The notes under the pieces were generated by a model, which did no database searches, was not told the origin of the DNA, and saw nothing but the letters and a program-made list of their open reading frames with translations. 64,000 nucleotides of DNA from Streptomyces cyaneogriseus subsp. noncyanogenus. Lineage in GTDB: Bacteria > Actinomycetota > Actinomycetes > Streptomycetales > Streptomycetaceae. The position numbers and the translations under genes are program-made. Location: the NCBI RefSeq assembly GCF_000931445.1, contig NZ_CP010849.1, forward strand, positions 7,626,001 to 7,690,000, read 5' to 3'. This document shows, in pieces, positions 34,717-42,941 of the stretch (positions are counted from its first letter, which is position 1; every line of letters begins with the position of its first letter).

Positions 34717-34945
34717 AGGGCATCTGATCAAGGTTCATGCCGTTCTGGCGGTCACGTCGTTTCGATTCGCCACGGTGGCGTGGAACCTCCCGCCAGCTCG
34801 CGGGACATCTTGTCAGCCATCGCCCAGTGAATCTTTTTCCGGGGGCCGCTGCGGGAGAGCTTCATAGTCCCGCGCCAAGCGGCGGTGCTGCATCAGCCAG
34901 CGGAAGGTCCGCTCGATCACCCACCCTTTCGGAAGCGGGCTCGAA
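34717..34945 (-). mobile_element. Remnant of an IS5-like element, left copy
   Basis: The minus strand encodes the C-terminus of an IS5-type DDE transposase: WVIERTFRWLMQHRRLARDYEALPQR, then after a frameshift KIHWAMADKMSRELAGGSTPPWR. The outer tip AGGGCATCTGATCAAGGTTC (34717 onward) matches, in inverse orientation, the tip of the remnant near 37500. The 5' part of the transposase is gone or too altered to follow. Confidence 0.75.
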
Positions 34946-35429
34946 CCCCTTGGCTCGAGGACGCTGCGAACTCCTCTGCCTCCTGCTGGGGGAGGACATC
35001 GATCCATTGCCATCGTTCTAACGTGGGGCCAGAGCCGGGGGCCGGTGTGGAATCGTGCATACCCGGCACCGGACCGCCCGAAAAGGTGATGACGCCCAGA
35101 ACCCGAACAGTCACCGACTCTCGGTATAGGCGACCGGCTGTCGAGGTCTCCGAACACGCCGCCGCCTACCCGCGCAGCCCAGATGCCCTGGTCCTGGCCG
35201 CACCTGCTCACCCGCCCCTTCCCGCGAGTACGACGCCGACGTCCGCCGGCCCGCCCGCGCCCTGCTCCAGGCCGCCGCAGCCCTGCCCGAGTGTGGGCGC
35301 CCCGCCGAGACGGAACAACCGCGCTGAGCCCTGATCGAAGTCAGCGGGGTGGACCTCGCCACACGGCGGCGGCCAGCTGACCGGCCGGGCCCGGGCGCCA
35401 CCGGGGCGGGGTCGGGAATGATCGGGGGG

Positions 35430-35900
35430 ATGACCGACGACCTCCCCGCCGACCCGGCTGGGCTGCCGGGGACGTTCCGGCCGCAGGTGTTCACCGCTCC
35501 CCGGGCGCGCCCGGTTGCGGTGGTGACTCAGATCGCCGGCGCCGAGGGCATGAGCCTGATGAACGGGGCGGAGAGGTTCGCGGGCGGGGTGTGGGAGCGC
35601 CACTGCCCCGCCGAAGATCAGGCGCCGCCGGGGGTGAAACGGCAACTCTGGCCGGAGCGGTCACGCTAGGAGACCCGCTTCAGGCGCGTGGTGTTCACCG
35701 GCGCGGACCGCTACCGCCCACGGGGCCCGAAGCGGTCGGTGATCACCCGCGAGAAGCTGCAGGACCTGGTCGGCGCACCTGTCGTAGCGGACCGCGGCGC
35801 CGGACGGCGACCTACCGGCAGGACACCGGTCCGAACTGCTCCTGCTCCTGACCCGGCAGGCAACAAACAGGCACAGGGGACGAGGAAGAGAGACAGATGA
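35430..35900 (+). pseudogene. Conserved hypothetical gene broken by an in-frame amber codon
   Basis: From ATG 35430 (MTDDLPADPAGLPGTF) one frame runs to TAG at 35667-35669 and continues in the same frame with FRRVVFTGADRYRPRGPKRSVITREKLQDLVGAPVVADRGAG, which reads like a natural continuation. I recognise the pattern from Streptomyces hypothetical proteins without a function. The tail after about 35810 looks out of frame. It probably became a pseudogene within the decaying island. Confidence 0.6.
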
Positions 35901-36654
35901 AGGACCTGACTACGAAGGTGTCCGCCCAACCCGGTGCCGCCCCCATCGACGGCCTGCCCGACGCCTGGCACTGGTCACGACTGATCTTCAACTTCGATGC
36001 CATCCTCACTCCGGACCACGAGCATCTGTTGGAAATGCGCGTGATGGGCCGCTACGACGCGACCGTGGCCCGCGCCGTCCTGCAGTTCGCCCGCGAGCAC
36101 AGCACGCGGATCGTCAGCAGCGACCAGCCGCTCGTGGCACTCGCTGGGTTCTCCTGCCCCGGCTGGCAGTTCGACACCGTCGCCGCCGTCAGTCCCGACG
36201 TCCACGACAACCACGCCCAAGACGACCCCGCCCTGCACAAGGCCACCTACACCCTCTTCCCCGGCTACCGATGCGAGTTCTCCGGAACAGAGACCAAAGA
36301 CGAAGCGGTCCACTTGTTCCGCTACGCACTCCAGCCGACCAAGCTCGACCGTGAGCCCGCCCCCTTCCTGAGGATGCGCTACGACAACCAGCGCACCAAG
36401 AGCCATAGCATCGGGCCCGACCGCGGCCTTGCCCCCTGCCCGTCCTGCTGAACGAACTGTCGCTGCTCGACGGGGCTCCCGAAAGCTGGGTCGAATGGGA
36501 GAACCGCCTCGGCAACGTCCTGAAAGCCGAAGCCGGCACAGCTTCCGCCCTCACCCTGCACACCGCCTCAGGCCGCCGCGAAGTAACCACCGACGAACTG
36601 CTCACCCTCGCCGAACAGACCGTCATCCGCGTCGACGAGGACCCGGGCCCATGA
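35897..36654 (+). pseudogene. Hypothetical gene with a frameshift
   Basis: ATG 35897 opens a good frame (MKDLTTKVSAQPGAAPIDGLPDAWHW...) to a stop at 36451. The following sequence continues in another frame with natural codon use (LLNELSLLDGAPESWVEWENRLGNVLKAEAG...VIRVDEDPGP) to TGA 36652-36654. The shift must lie between 36406 and about 36440. The joined protein would be about 252 residues. The next gene begins with a 4-bp overlap at the end of the second frame, which supports the joined reading. The function is unknown. Confidence 0.65.
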
Positions 36655-36995
36655 CCCGCATCCGCGCCACAGCCTGGAACGGGCACACCTGGGAGGACTC
36701 CGACGAGGACACGCTGTACGACCTCCTCAGTGAACTCAACCTCGTCCACCGCATCCAGGTGTACCTCGAGGGCGGCAGCAGCTGCTTCGTCGAGTACCGA
36801 GAAGGCGGCTTTACGCCCATGTCCAAGCCCGTCCACCTGCCCCCTACGCCATGCACGGCCACGACATCGCTGCCGACATCGTCGACGGGCCGGCGCAGCG
36901 GGCGCGGGCGGCGGCCGCTGGGGTGTGGGCCCGGGTGCGGCCGGTGGTCGACGTCGCCTTGGCCGCCGTCGACGTCGTCGCCGTGGTCTACGTGA
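36651..36995 (+). CDS. Small hypothetical protein, probably disrupted at its 3' end
   Basis: 114 residues from ATG 36651, coupled by ATGA to the previous frame. The first 60 residues look natural (MTRIRATAWNGHTWEDSDED, SELNLVHRIQVYLEGGSSCFVEYREGG), and the rest is Ser/Pro/Arg-rich out-of-frame sequence. Another frame (36851-37066) continues with ADIVDGPAQRARAAAAGVWARVRPVVDVALAAVDVVAVV, suggesting a second frameshift. No function is assigned. Confidence 0.4.
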   Translation: MTRIRATAWNGHTWEDSDEDTLYDLLSELNLVHRIQVYLEGGSSCFVEYREGGFTPMSKPVHLPPTPCTATTSLPTSSTGRRSGRGRRPLGCGPGCGRWSTSPWPPSTSSPWST

Positions 36996-37025
36996 TGCGC
37001 GGCGTGTCCATGCACCACCGCCTGG

Positions 37026-37226
37026 ATGATGACCGCCGACCTGCGCGTCCCCCACCCGCGCGCTAAGCGACTGGAGGTTTATCGCAGTGAGACGGCGCCG
37101 GTCGTCGACCACTATCGCACTCAGGGCCTGGTGACTACGATCTCGGCCCTCGGCCAGGTCCAGGAGGTCTTGGACCGCGCGCTGGTAGCGATCGGCCAGG
37201 CCAGGTCGACGCCTCCGGCGCGTTGA
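37026..37226 (+). pseudogene. C-terminal fragment of adenylate kinase
   Basis: The frame contains RLEVYRSETAPVVDHYRTQGLVTTISALGQVQEVLDRAL, which matches the C-terminal helix and sheet of adenylate kinase (RLxVYxxxTAPLxxxY...G). The P-loop, AMP site and LID are absent. A full adk belongs to the core genome elsewhere, so this is a displaced, truncated copy inside the IS-framed block. Confidence 0.75.
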
Positions 37227-37348
37227 GCTGTTGGCCCCTCCGCTGGGAAGGTGCGGGGCTGCCGTGGCTGACTGCCGCTGCAGAGGACTGCAAGCTTCGC
37301 CCGCCCGCTGATTCTTTTCGGCACCCCGACTCTGGGACGACGCGACTG

Positions 37349-37500
37349 ACCGGACTGTTGCTCCCGCAGAGGTCCCGGACAATGATCCACTGGGCGACGG
37401 CTAACAAATGTCCCGCGAGCTGAGGGGAGAGTCCACGCCGGCTTGGCGCTTCGAAACGGACATGACTGCCGGGACGGCATGAACATTGATCAGATGCCCT
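37349..37500 (+). mobile_element. Remnant of an IS5-like element, right copy
   Basis: The plus strand encodes MIHWATANK and, one frame on, MSRELRGESTPAWR, the same transposase C-terminus as the left copy, and ends in the inverted tip TTGATCAGATGCCCT (37486-37500). Aligning it with the reverse complement of 34717-34870 gives clear similarity over about 150 bp. The two copies point outward and frame 34.7-37.5 kb. Confidence 0.75.
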
Positions 37501-37693
37501 CTATGGTCGCCCCGTAAGTGATCCACGGTGGGCTGACTGAGGTGGGGTCACGGCGCACTCGGCAGGTCCAGGAGCGTGAGTTGCGCTGGCTCGACCACAG
37601 CGGTGATCTCGGTGATGTGGCCGTCGGCGACAACTGTGCCACCTCCCGGTTCTGCCAGGTGAGGGGCGGGACACACGGGGCAGGCGGGGGTAC

Positions 37694-38452
37694 CTACAGC
37701 AGGGCGCCGCCGGACACTTCGAGGCGCTGGGCGGTGACCCATCGCAGGTCCTCGGAGGCGAGCGCGGCGATGGCGTCGCCGATCTCCTGCGGTTCGCCGA
37801 CGCGGCCGAGCGCGGTCTGCGCGCTCAGGCCCTCGCGCATCTGCGCGTCGTCCCGCATGGCGCCGCCGTTGAAGTCGGTGGCGGTCGGCCCCGGCGCGAT
37901 GGCGTTGACGCGGATCTTGCGTGCCCCCAGCTCCACGGCCAATGTCCGGCTGAGGGCCTCGACCGCCGCCTTGGAGGCCGAGTAGACCGAGGTGCCGGCA
38001 CTGGTGTGGCGGCTGAGAGAGGAGGAGACGTTGATGATCCGCCCCCCGTCGACCAGCACGGGTGCAAGCGCCTGGATGAGAAAGAACGTGCCGCGCACAT
38101 TGGTGTCCATCACCGCGTCGTAGTCGTCGGCCGTGACCGCTTCCAGTGGTCCGAACAGCCCGACCCCAGCGTTGTTGACCAGGACGTCCAGCCGGGTCGC
38201 GTCCCAGCGCTCCAACTGCGCGGCTAGGTGGGAGACGAAGGCGGGAAAGGAAGCCACGTCGCTGATGTCCAGCTGCAGTGCGGCGGCCGTGGCGCCGATT
38301 TCCTGGACGTTCTTGACCGTCTCCTCGGCCTCCTGAGCGTCGCCGCGGTAGGTGACGATGACGCGCAGCCCGTGCCGGGCCAGCGACTGGGCCGTGGCTC
38401 GGCCCAGCCCGCGATTGCCGCCGGTCACCAATGCGATCTTGCCTGTCTCCAT
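37694..38452 (-). CDS. SDR-family oxidoreductase
   Basis: 252 residues. Classical short-chain dehydrogenase motifs: TGGNRGLG (cofactor, residues 10-17), NNAG near residue 92, catalytic Ser in NVSSSLS, YSASK as the catalytic Tyr/Lys, and PGPTATD. It is probably NADP(H)-dependent, resembling 3-oxoacyl-ACP reductase-like proteins. It is divergent from a TetR gene with twin operators in the 148-bp gap, so it is likely derepressed by that regulator's ligand. The substrate is unknown. Confidence 0.9.
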   Translation of the reverse strand: METGKIALVTGGNRGLGRATAQSLARHGLRVIVTYRGDAQEAEETVKNVQEIGATAAALQLDISDVASFPAFVSHLAAQLERWDATRLDVLVNNAGVGLFGPLEAVTADDYDAVMDTNVRGTFFLIQALAPVLVDGGRIINVSSSLSRHTSAGTSVYSASKAAVEALSRTLAVELGARKIRVNAIAPGPTATDFNGGAMRDDAQMREGLSAQTALGRVGEPQEIGDAIAALASEDLRWVTAQRLEVSGGALL

Positions 38453-38511
38453 GAGTGCTTCTCCATGCGGGAACGGAAGGACGCCGACGGGAGTGCTCCC
38501 GTCGACCGAAT

Positions 38512-38577
38512 GCGAGTCGTGCGACTCGCCTCCCTTTCACGTAAACATCTGCACAGTGGCGAGTCAAGTGACTCGCC
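38512..38577. promoter_or_regulatory. Twin palindromic operators between the SDR and TetR genes
   Basis: Site 1 (38512-38529) is GCGAGTCG-TG-CGACTCGC. Site 2 (38558-38577) is GGCGAGTCA-AG-TGACTCGCC, with perfect arms. The shared core is GCGAGTC-N4-GACTCGC. The centres are 47 bp apart. Site 2 ends 24 bp from the TetR start. They are the probable binding sites of the TetR protein encoded at 38601. Confidence 0.8.
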
Positions 38578-38600
38578 TCGGGATGGGTCATACTGGGCCC

Positions 38601-39248
38601 ATGACCGCAGGACTCTCCGCGCACCATCAACGACTCGCTCAGCGCAAGCGCGAGGCGATCACCGCAGCGGCCACGAAACTGTTCCTTGAACGGGGTTATG
38701 ACGGGACCTCGCTGGCGAAGATCGCGCAGGAAGCAGTCGTCTCGAAGTCCACGCTGTTCAAGCAGTTCCCCACCAAGGCGGCGCTCTTCGAAGCGATCGT
38801 CACCGAGTACTGGAAGAGTGGTCCGGACCCGGCGGCGCCTGCGACGCAGCCCGGTGACCTGCGCGCCGGCCTGAGCGCGATCGGCCGCCAGTACGCCGAC
38901 CTGATCGGCCGGCCCGCGATGGCGGCCCTCTTCCGCATCGTCATCGCCGAACTGCCGCGCTTCCCGGAACTGGGACGGGCTCAGTTCGAGCTGGGCAAGC
39001 TGCCCTACTTCATCTCCGTCCAGCACTACCTGGAGGCCCAGCACGCCGCGGGCACCGCGGTGGTACCCGACGCGGAGAGCGCCACCAACCAGTTCCTCGG
39101 AATGATCGCCAACTACGTCCTGTGGCCGCGGATGCTGCTCGCCGACTGGAGCCCTGCACCTGCCGACGTCGGCCACGCCGTCGACGAGGCGGTCACGACG
39201 ATGCTCGCCCGCTACGGCCGCAGCACCGCCGACCCGCAGCACTCCTGA
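38601..39248 (+). CDS. TetR family transcriptional repressor
   Basis: 215 residues from ATG 38601; the longer upstream frame crosses the operators and is rejected. The HTH is RKREAITAAATKLFLERGYDGTSLAKIAQEAVVSKSTLFKQFPTKAALFEAI (residues 13-64). The C-terminal part (YADLIGRPAMAALFRIVIAELPRFPELG) is typical of the AcrR-like TetR subgroup. It probably represses itself and the divergent SDR gene. Confidence 0.92.
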   Translation: MTAGLSAHHQRLAQRKREAITAAATKLFLERGYDGTSLAKIAQEAVVSKSTLFKQFPTKAALFEAIVTEYWKSGPDPAAPATQPGDLRAGLSAIGRQYADLIGRPAMAALFRIVIAELPRFPELGRAQFELGKLPYFISVQHYLEAQHAAGTAVVPDAESATNQFLGMIANYVLWPRMLLADWSPAPADVGHAVDEAVTTMLARYGRSTADPQHS

Positions 39249-39289
39249 GGACTCCGGCGCCACCGCGGGTGCGGACGGCACACGCCCCC

Positions 39290-39458
39290 ACCCCCGGAAC
39301 GCTGCGGGAGTTGCCGGCCAGGGCCGAGGCGGCCTGTAGGCGTGATGCACGGTGACGGGGGACCCCCGGCGGCGGCCGTGCCGCCGCCGAGAATGTAGAC
39401 GGTGTCCCCGATCGTCACCTCGGCGGTGCCGTGGCGCGGCACGGGCATGGGGGCCAGA
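39290..39458 (-). pseudogene. Kelch-repeat fragment next to the IS element
   Basis: The minus strand reads PMPVPRHGTAEVTIGDTVYILGGGTAAAG, a Kelch blade signature (RHG...VYILGGG), starting at the left border of the IS (39459) and fading into unrelated sequence. Only one blade remains and no start codon of the parent gene is present. Confidence 0.5.
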
Positions 39459-39517
39459 CACTGAGCCTTTTCCAGCCTGACGGTGCCGGCCGCGTGTTGG
39501 ACAGATCGGTGGAACGA

Positions 39518-39575
39518 CGAAGCTCCTGGTAGACGGGTTCTCGACCAAGATTGCCCGTAGCCACCAGGAGCTTCG
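39518..39575 (+). promoter_or_regulatory. Hairpin covering the transposase ribosome binding site
   Basis: CGAAGCTCCTGGT (39518-39530) and ACCAGGAGCTTCG (39563-39575) are a perfect 13-bp inverted repeat. The second arm contains the AGGAG site of the transposase, whose GTG is at 39577. A transcript entering from outside would fold and hide the site, a known safeguard in some insertion sequences. Confidence 0.7.
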
Positions 39576-39576
39576 C

Positions 39577-40332
39577 GTGCTTGTCTACCCGTCGTCGATC
39601 GACCTGTCCAGTCGCACCCTGCGGTGCCTGACGGGACGACTCGCTGCCCGGCGAGGGGAGATCGGGACCCGATGGCGTCGGCTGACCGCCAACCGTCAGG
39701 CTCTCCTCGCCCTGGCCCATCTGCGATGCGGTGACACCTATGCCCAGCTCACCACCGGGTTCGGTATCGGCGTCGCAACCGTGTACCGCTAAATACGCGA
39801 GGCCGTCGATGTGCTGGCCGCCCTCGCACCCACCCTGGCCGAGGCGATGGACATCGCCCGGGACCAAGGGTTCGTGATCCTGGACGGCACCCTGCTGCCA
39901 ATCGACCGGATCGCCGCCGACACCCCGTACTACTCGGGCAAACACAAACGTCGCGGTATGAACGTCCAGGTCCTCACCGATCCCTTCGGGCGGCTGCTGT
40001 GGGCCTCACCGGCCCTGCCCGGATCGACCCACGACCTGACCGCCGCCCGCACCCACGGCATCGTCGACGCGCTCACCGACGCCGACCTCAAGTGCTGGGC
40101 CGACAAGGCGTATCAAGGTGCCGGTGGTTCCATCCGAGTACCCTTCCGCGGCCGCCGCCTCAAGCGGTGGCGGCGCCGGCACAACAGCACACACGCCAAG
40201 ATCCGCTGCCTCGGCGAGCAGGCCATGGCCACGCTGAAGGGCTGGCGCCTCCTACGAAAGCTCCGCTGCAGCACCAACCGCATCACCGCGATCGTCCAGG
40301 CCGCCCTCGTCCTTCATCACGCCTCGACATGA
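39577..40332 (+). pseudogene. IS5-family transposase inactivated by a nonsense codon
   Basis: GTG 39577 opens MLVYPSSIDLSSRTLRCLTGRL. The N-terminal HTH_Tnp_4-like part ends at TAA 39790-39792 and the same frame continues with IREAVDVLAALAPTLAEAM. The expected residue at the stop is Tyr (YRYIRE), so one base change explains it. The DDE residues appear in LDGTLLPIDR, GSTHDLTAA and GEQAMATLKGW. The restored protein would be about 251 residues. A GTG at 39811 gives a separate 173-residue frame that lacks the DNA-binding part. Confidence 0.85.
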
Positions 40333-40730
40333 GGTTGGAAAAGGCTCAGTGAAGACGAGGAGGGAAAACGGGGTGCCGTCCTCGTTCCAGAGATGACTCC
40401 AGGGCGGCCTGTATTTTTTCGCCGGACCAGCCGGGGCCCCGTGTTCCGGAGACGTCGCCGGGACCGGCGGCAGTGCCTCCGTTCGCGGCCGGGCCGGATC
40501 GCTCGGGCGGTGAGAAGCGAGCCGGCCGGGGGCCGGGCCCTGGCCATCTGGTGGCGCGCCGCGAGGAGGGCGGAGTCCACATCGCGCGTGCCGGTGGACA
40601 CACACAGGGTGTAGCTGATGTCGTCCAGGCGGCGCCGTGCTTCCTCGCTTGCGTTCTCGCCGTGCAGCGCGCGCAGCACTTCATACTGCTCGAGCAGGTT
40701 CTTCAGCACGGCCGGGTGTGCCATCAGCAT
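40317..40730 (-). CDS. DUF5133 protein with C-terminus extended into the IS end
   Basis: 137 residues from ATG 40730. The first 70 residues (MLMAHPAVLKNLLEQYEVLRAL, RRLDDISYTLCVSTGTRDVDSALLAARHQMA) are a DUF5133 domain, an actinobacterial family of unknown function that normally ends at about 80-90 residues. Here the frame runs on with Arg-rich sequence and finishes 11 codons inside the IS (stop at 40317), so the natural 3' end was probably lost by frameshift or insertion. It may still be functional through its N-terminal domain. Confidence 0.65.
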   Translation of the reverse strand: MLMAHPAVLKNLLEQYEVLRALHGENASEEARRRLDDISYTLCVSTGTRDVDSALLAARHQMARARPPAGSLLTARAIRPGRERRHCRRSRRRLRNTGPRLVRRKNTGRPGVISGTRTAPRFPSSSSLSLFQPHVEA

Positions 40731-40918
40731 CGGGGGAGTCCCCCTTGCCGCCGCCATGCACGTGGGTGATACACGGACCGTTTGCCCGGAGCCCCGGTCC
40801 GCAACCTCATGTCTTCGGACGAGAGCGGCCGGGGCTCGGTTACCAGGGAAGGTGTCGGTCGCTGGAAAGAGCGCTCGGCCCCCGGCGTGGCACAGGGCGG
40901 GGCGGTTACTCGTCCGTC

Positions 40919-41731
40919 ATGACTGACACACGGCCACTCGCCCTGATCACCGGCGCGTCCAGCGGAATCGGCCACGAGCTGGCCCGGCGGTTCGCGCTGC
41001 ACGGTTACGACCTCGTGGTGAACGCCGAGGACGAGTCCCTGGAGCCCGCTGCCCAGGATCTGCGGGAGTCGGGTGCCGACGTCCTCGCGGTGCGCGCGGA
41101 TCTGCGGACCAACGAGGGACGATTCCTGCTCCTGGACGCGCTCGACGGCCTGACGCTCGATGTCGCGGTCCTCAACGCCGGAGTGGGCCAAGGCGGTGCC
41201 TTCGTGGACACCGACCTCGCCGACGATCAAGAGGTCATCGACCTCAACGTCACCGCGACCGTGCGGCTGGCCAAGCCGTTGCTGCGGGCCATGGTGGCGC
41301 GCGGGGCGGGCAGGCTCGCCTTCACCTCGTCCGTCGCCGCGACGATGCCGGGTTCCTTCCAGTCCGTCTACAACGCGTCCAAGGCGTTCGTGCAGTCGTT
41401 CGCCCAGGCACTGTCGGAGGAGGTGAAGGGCACCGGCGTGACGGTCACCTCTTTCCTGCCGGGCCCGACGGACACGCACTTCTTCGACCGGGCGGGCATG
41501 GCGGACGACACCCGGATCGGCACCATGAAGAAGGACGATCCCGCGCAGGTGGCCGAGCAGGCGTTCCGGGCGATCGTGAAGGGCGAGAAGAAAGCGGTGA
41601 CCGGGTCGCTGAAGACCAAGGCGCAGGGCTTGGCCGGGAAGGTGCTGCCCGACGGAGTCAAGGCGGCGGCCCACCGGCGGCTGGCGGAACCGGGGACCGG
41701 GGCCGAAAAGGATTCCGGGCGGCGGGAGTGA
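40919..41731 (+). CDS. SDR-family oxidoreductase
   Basis: 270 residues from ATG 40919. The motifs TGASSGIG (residues 11-18), NAGVG, catalytic Ser in FTSSVAATMPG and YNASK are complete, and the LPGPTDTHFFDRAGM segment after the active site fits the DltE/YqjQ-like SDR subgroup. The C-terminal tail (KTKAQGLAGKVLPDGVKAAAHRRLAEP) resembles that of similar streptomycete proteins. It stands immediately before a P450 fragment. The substrate is unknown. Confidence 0.9.
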   Translation: MTDTRPLALITGASSGIGHELARRFALHGYDLVVNAEDESLEPAAQDLRESGADVLAVRADLRTNEGRFLLLDALDGLTLDVAVLNAGVGQGGAFVDTDLADDQEVIDLNVTATVRLAKPLLRAMVARGAGRLAFTSSVAATMPGSFQSVYNASKAFVQSFAQALSEEVKGTGVTVTSFLPGPTDTHFFDRAGMADDTRIGTMKKDDPAQVAEQAFRAIVKGEKKAVTGSLKTKAQGLAGKVLPDGVKAAAHRRLAEPGTGAEKDSGRRE

Positions 41732-41739
41732 CCCGGGTG

Positions 41740-42250
41740 CAGCAGCGTGCTGGTTCGTGTCCTTCGCCGCCCACGCCCTGTACCTCTGGCCGGAGTACAA
41801 GGAGGGGCTCCGGTCGGGCGAGACGGGGTTCGCCACGGCGTTCGCCCATGAAGTCGGCCGGTTCTACCCCTTCGCCCCCTTCCTCGGTGGCCAGGCCGTC
41901 ACCGACCCGACCTGGCAGGGCCGCCACGTCCCGGCCGGCGGCCTGGTCCTGCTGGAGGTCTACGGCCAGAACCACGACGAGCGCCTGTGGAAGGACCCGT
42001 ACGCCTTCCGCCCCGAGCGGTTCCTCGACCCCCCGCCCGGTCGGGACGAACTGATCCCCGGGGCGGAGGGGACCCGCGCACCGGACACCGCTGCCCCGGC
42101 GAGGCCATGGCGGTGGGCATCCTGGAGACGCTCGCCCAGCGCCTGGCGGCCCTGGCCTACCGGGTCCCACCGCAGGACCTGACCATCCCCCTGAACCGCA
42201 TCCCCACCCGGTCACGCAGCGGAATGATCATCCAGCCGTTCGTACACACA
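41740..42250 (+). pseudogene. C-terminal fragment of a CYP152-type fatty acid peroxygenase P450
   Basis: The sequence begins inside the I-helix region (WFVSFAAHALYLWPEYKEGL) and continues with HEVGRFYPFAPFLGG, RHVPAGGLVLLEVYGQNHDERLW, PYAFRPERFL. A frameshift near 42060 is followed by the heme-ligand part HRCPGEAMAVGILETLAQRL and IPLNRIPTRSRSGMII. The loop GGGDPRTGHRC and overall pattern match CYP152 (P450 SPalpha/OleT). More than half of the N-terminus is missing, and no start or proper stop is present. Confidence 0.82.
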
Positions 42251-42413
42251 GAACGGACTGTCTCGGGGCTGTTGAGGCCGCCGGACGGCACCCGGCCGCA
42301 CGGACGGTTCCGCGCTGCCGGCCTGGAGCTGCGACGCGGATGCGCAGCCTCCACCCTGAAGGGGGACAGACAGGATCCCGGTGGTGCAGTGAGGGAAAGG
42401 AGCGGGGTGCCGC

Positions 42414-42746
42414 ATGCGGGACGACGAGCGGAAAGAGACCTGGGACGAGTTCCGTGATCTGGTGAACATGTCGCCGGCTGCACTGGAGAAGTGGCTGGCC
42501 TCCGAGGAGTCGCAGAGCGCCGGACAGCACAAGGACGGCGGCGAGTCCACCGGCCATGCCTCCGGCCGGCGCATCCTCGACATCCTGCGGACCAAGAAGG
42601 GCGACCTCTCGGACGACGACTACGAGCACATGCGGAAGGTCGTCGGCTACATCCGCCGGCACCTCGCTCAGCGGCCCTCGGGTGACGTCCGGGACACCCG
42701 GTGGCGGTATTCGCTGATGAACTGGGGCCACGACCCGCTGGACTGA
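42414..42746 (+). CDS. DUF3140 protein
   Basis: 110 residues. The family signatures WDEFRDLVNMSPAALEKWL, SQSAGQHKDGGESTGHASGRRI, DYEHMRKVVGYIRRHLAQRP and WRYSLMNWGHDPL are complete. DUF3140 proteins are small, charged and cytosolic, with unknown function. The gene is monocistronic. The frame is intact although the sequence just upstream is P450 debris. Confidence 0.88.
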   Translation: MRDDERKETWDEFRDLVNMSPAALEKWLASEESQSAGQHKDGGESTGHASGRRILDILRTKKGDLSDDDYEHMRKVVGYIRRHLAQRPSGDVRDTRWRYSLMNWGHDPLD

Positions 42747-42941
42747 ACGCGTCGGCCACCCCTGCGAGGGGGCGGCGCGAGGCGGTGGCGCGCCACTCGC
42801 ACGTGATCAAGGGCCGCGAGGGGGTAGACGGGCTGGCATCGAGCCTGCCGGGAACAGGGTGGCGGGCGAAGGCGGTGGTACGTCGTCCCGTACGGCACGG
42901 GCGGAGCGTTCCACGGCGTTACGACGGGAGGGAGCGGCGCG

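Larger units (their letters stand above)
39459..40351 (+). mobile_element. IS5-family insertion sequence, 893 bp
   Basis: The terminal inverted repeats begin CACTGAGCCTTTTCCA at both ends (39459 onward; complement ending at 40351), with the next bases also largely matching. One transposase gene fills the element. No clear target duplication is seen, so one border may have been altered. Confidence 0.85.

Noticed and set aside
36189..37382. A 397-codon minus-strand frame in the decayed island
   Set aside because: The composition is Arg/Ser/Gly shadow text, while the plus strand carries recognisable gene remnants including adenylate kinase.
34717..37500. A clear target-site duplication around the IS-framed block
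   Set aside because: CTA occurs near both outer borders but at different distances from the tips, so it cannot be called a duplication.
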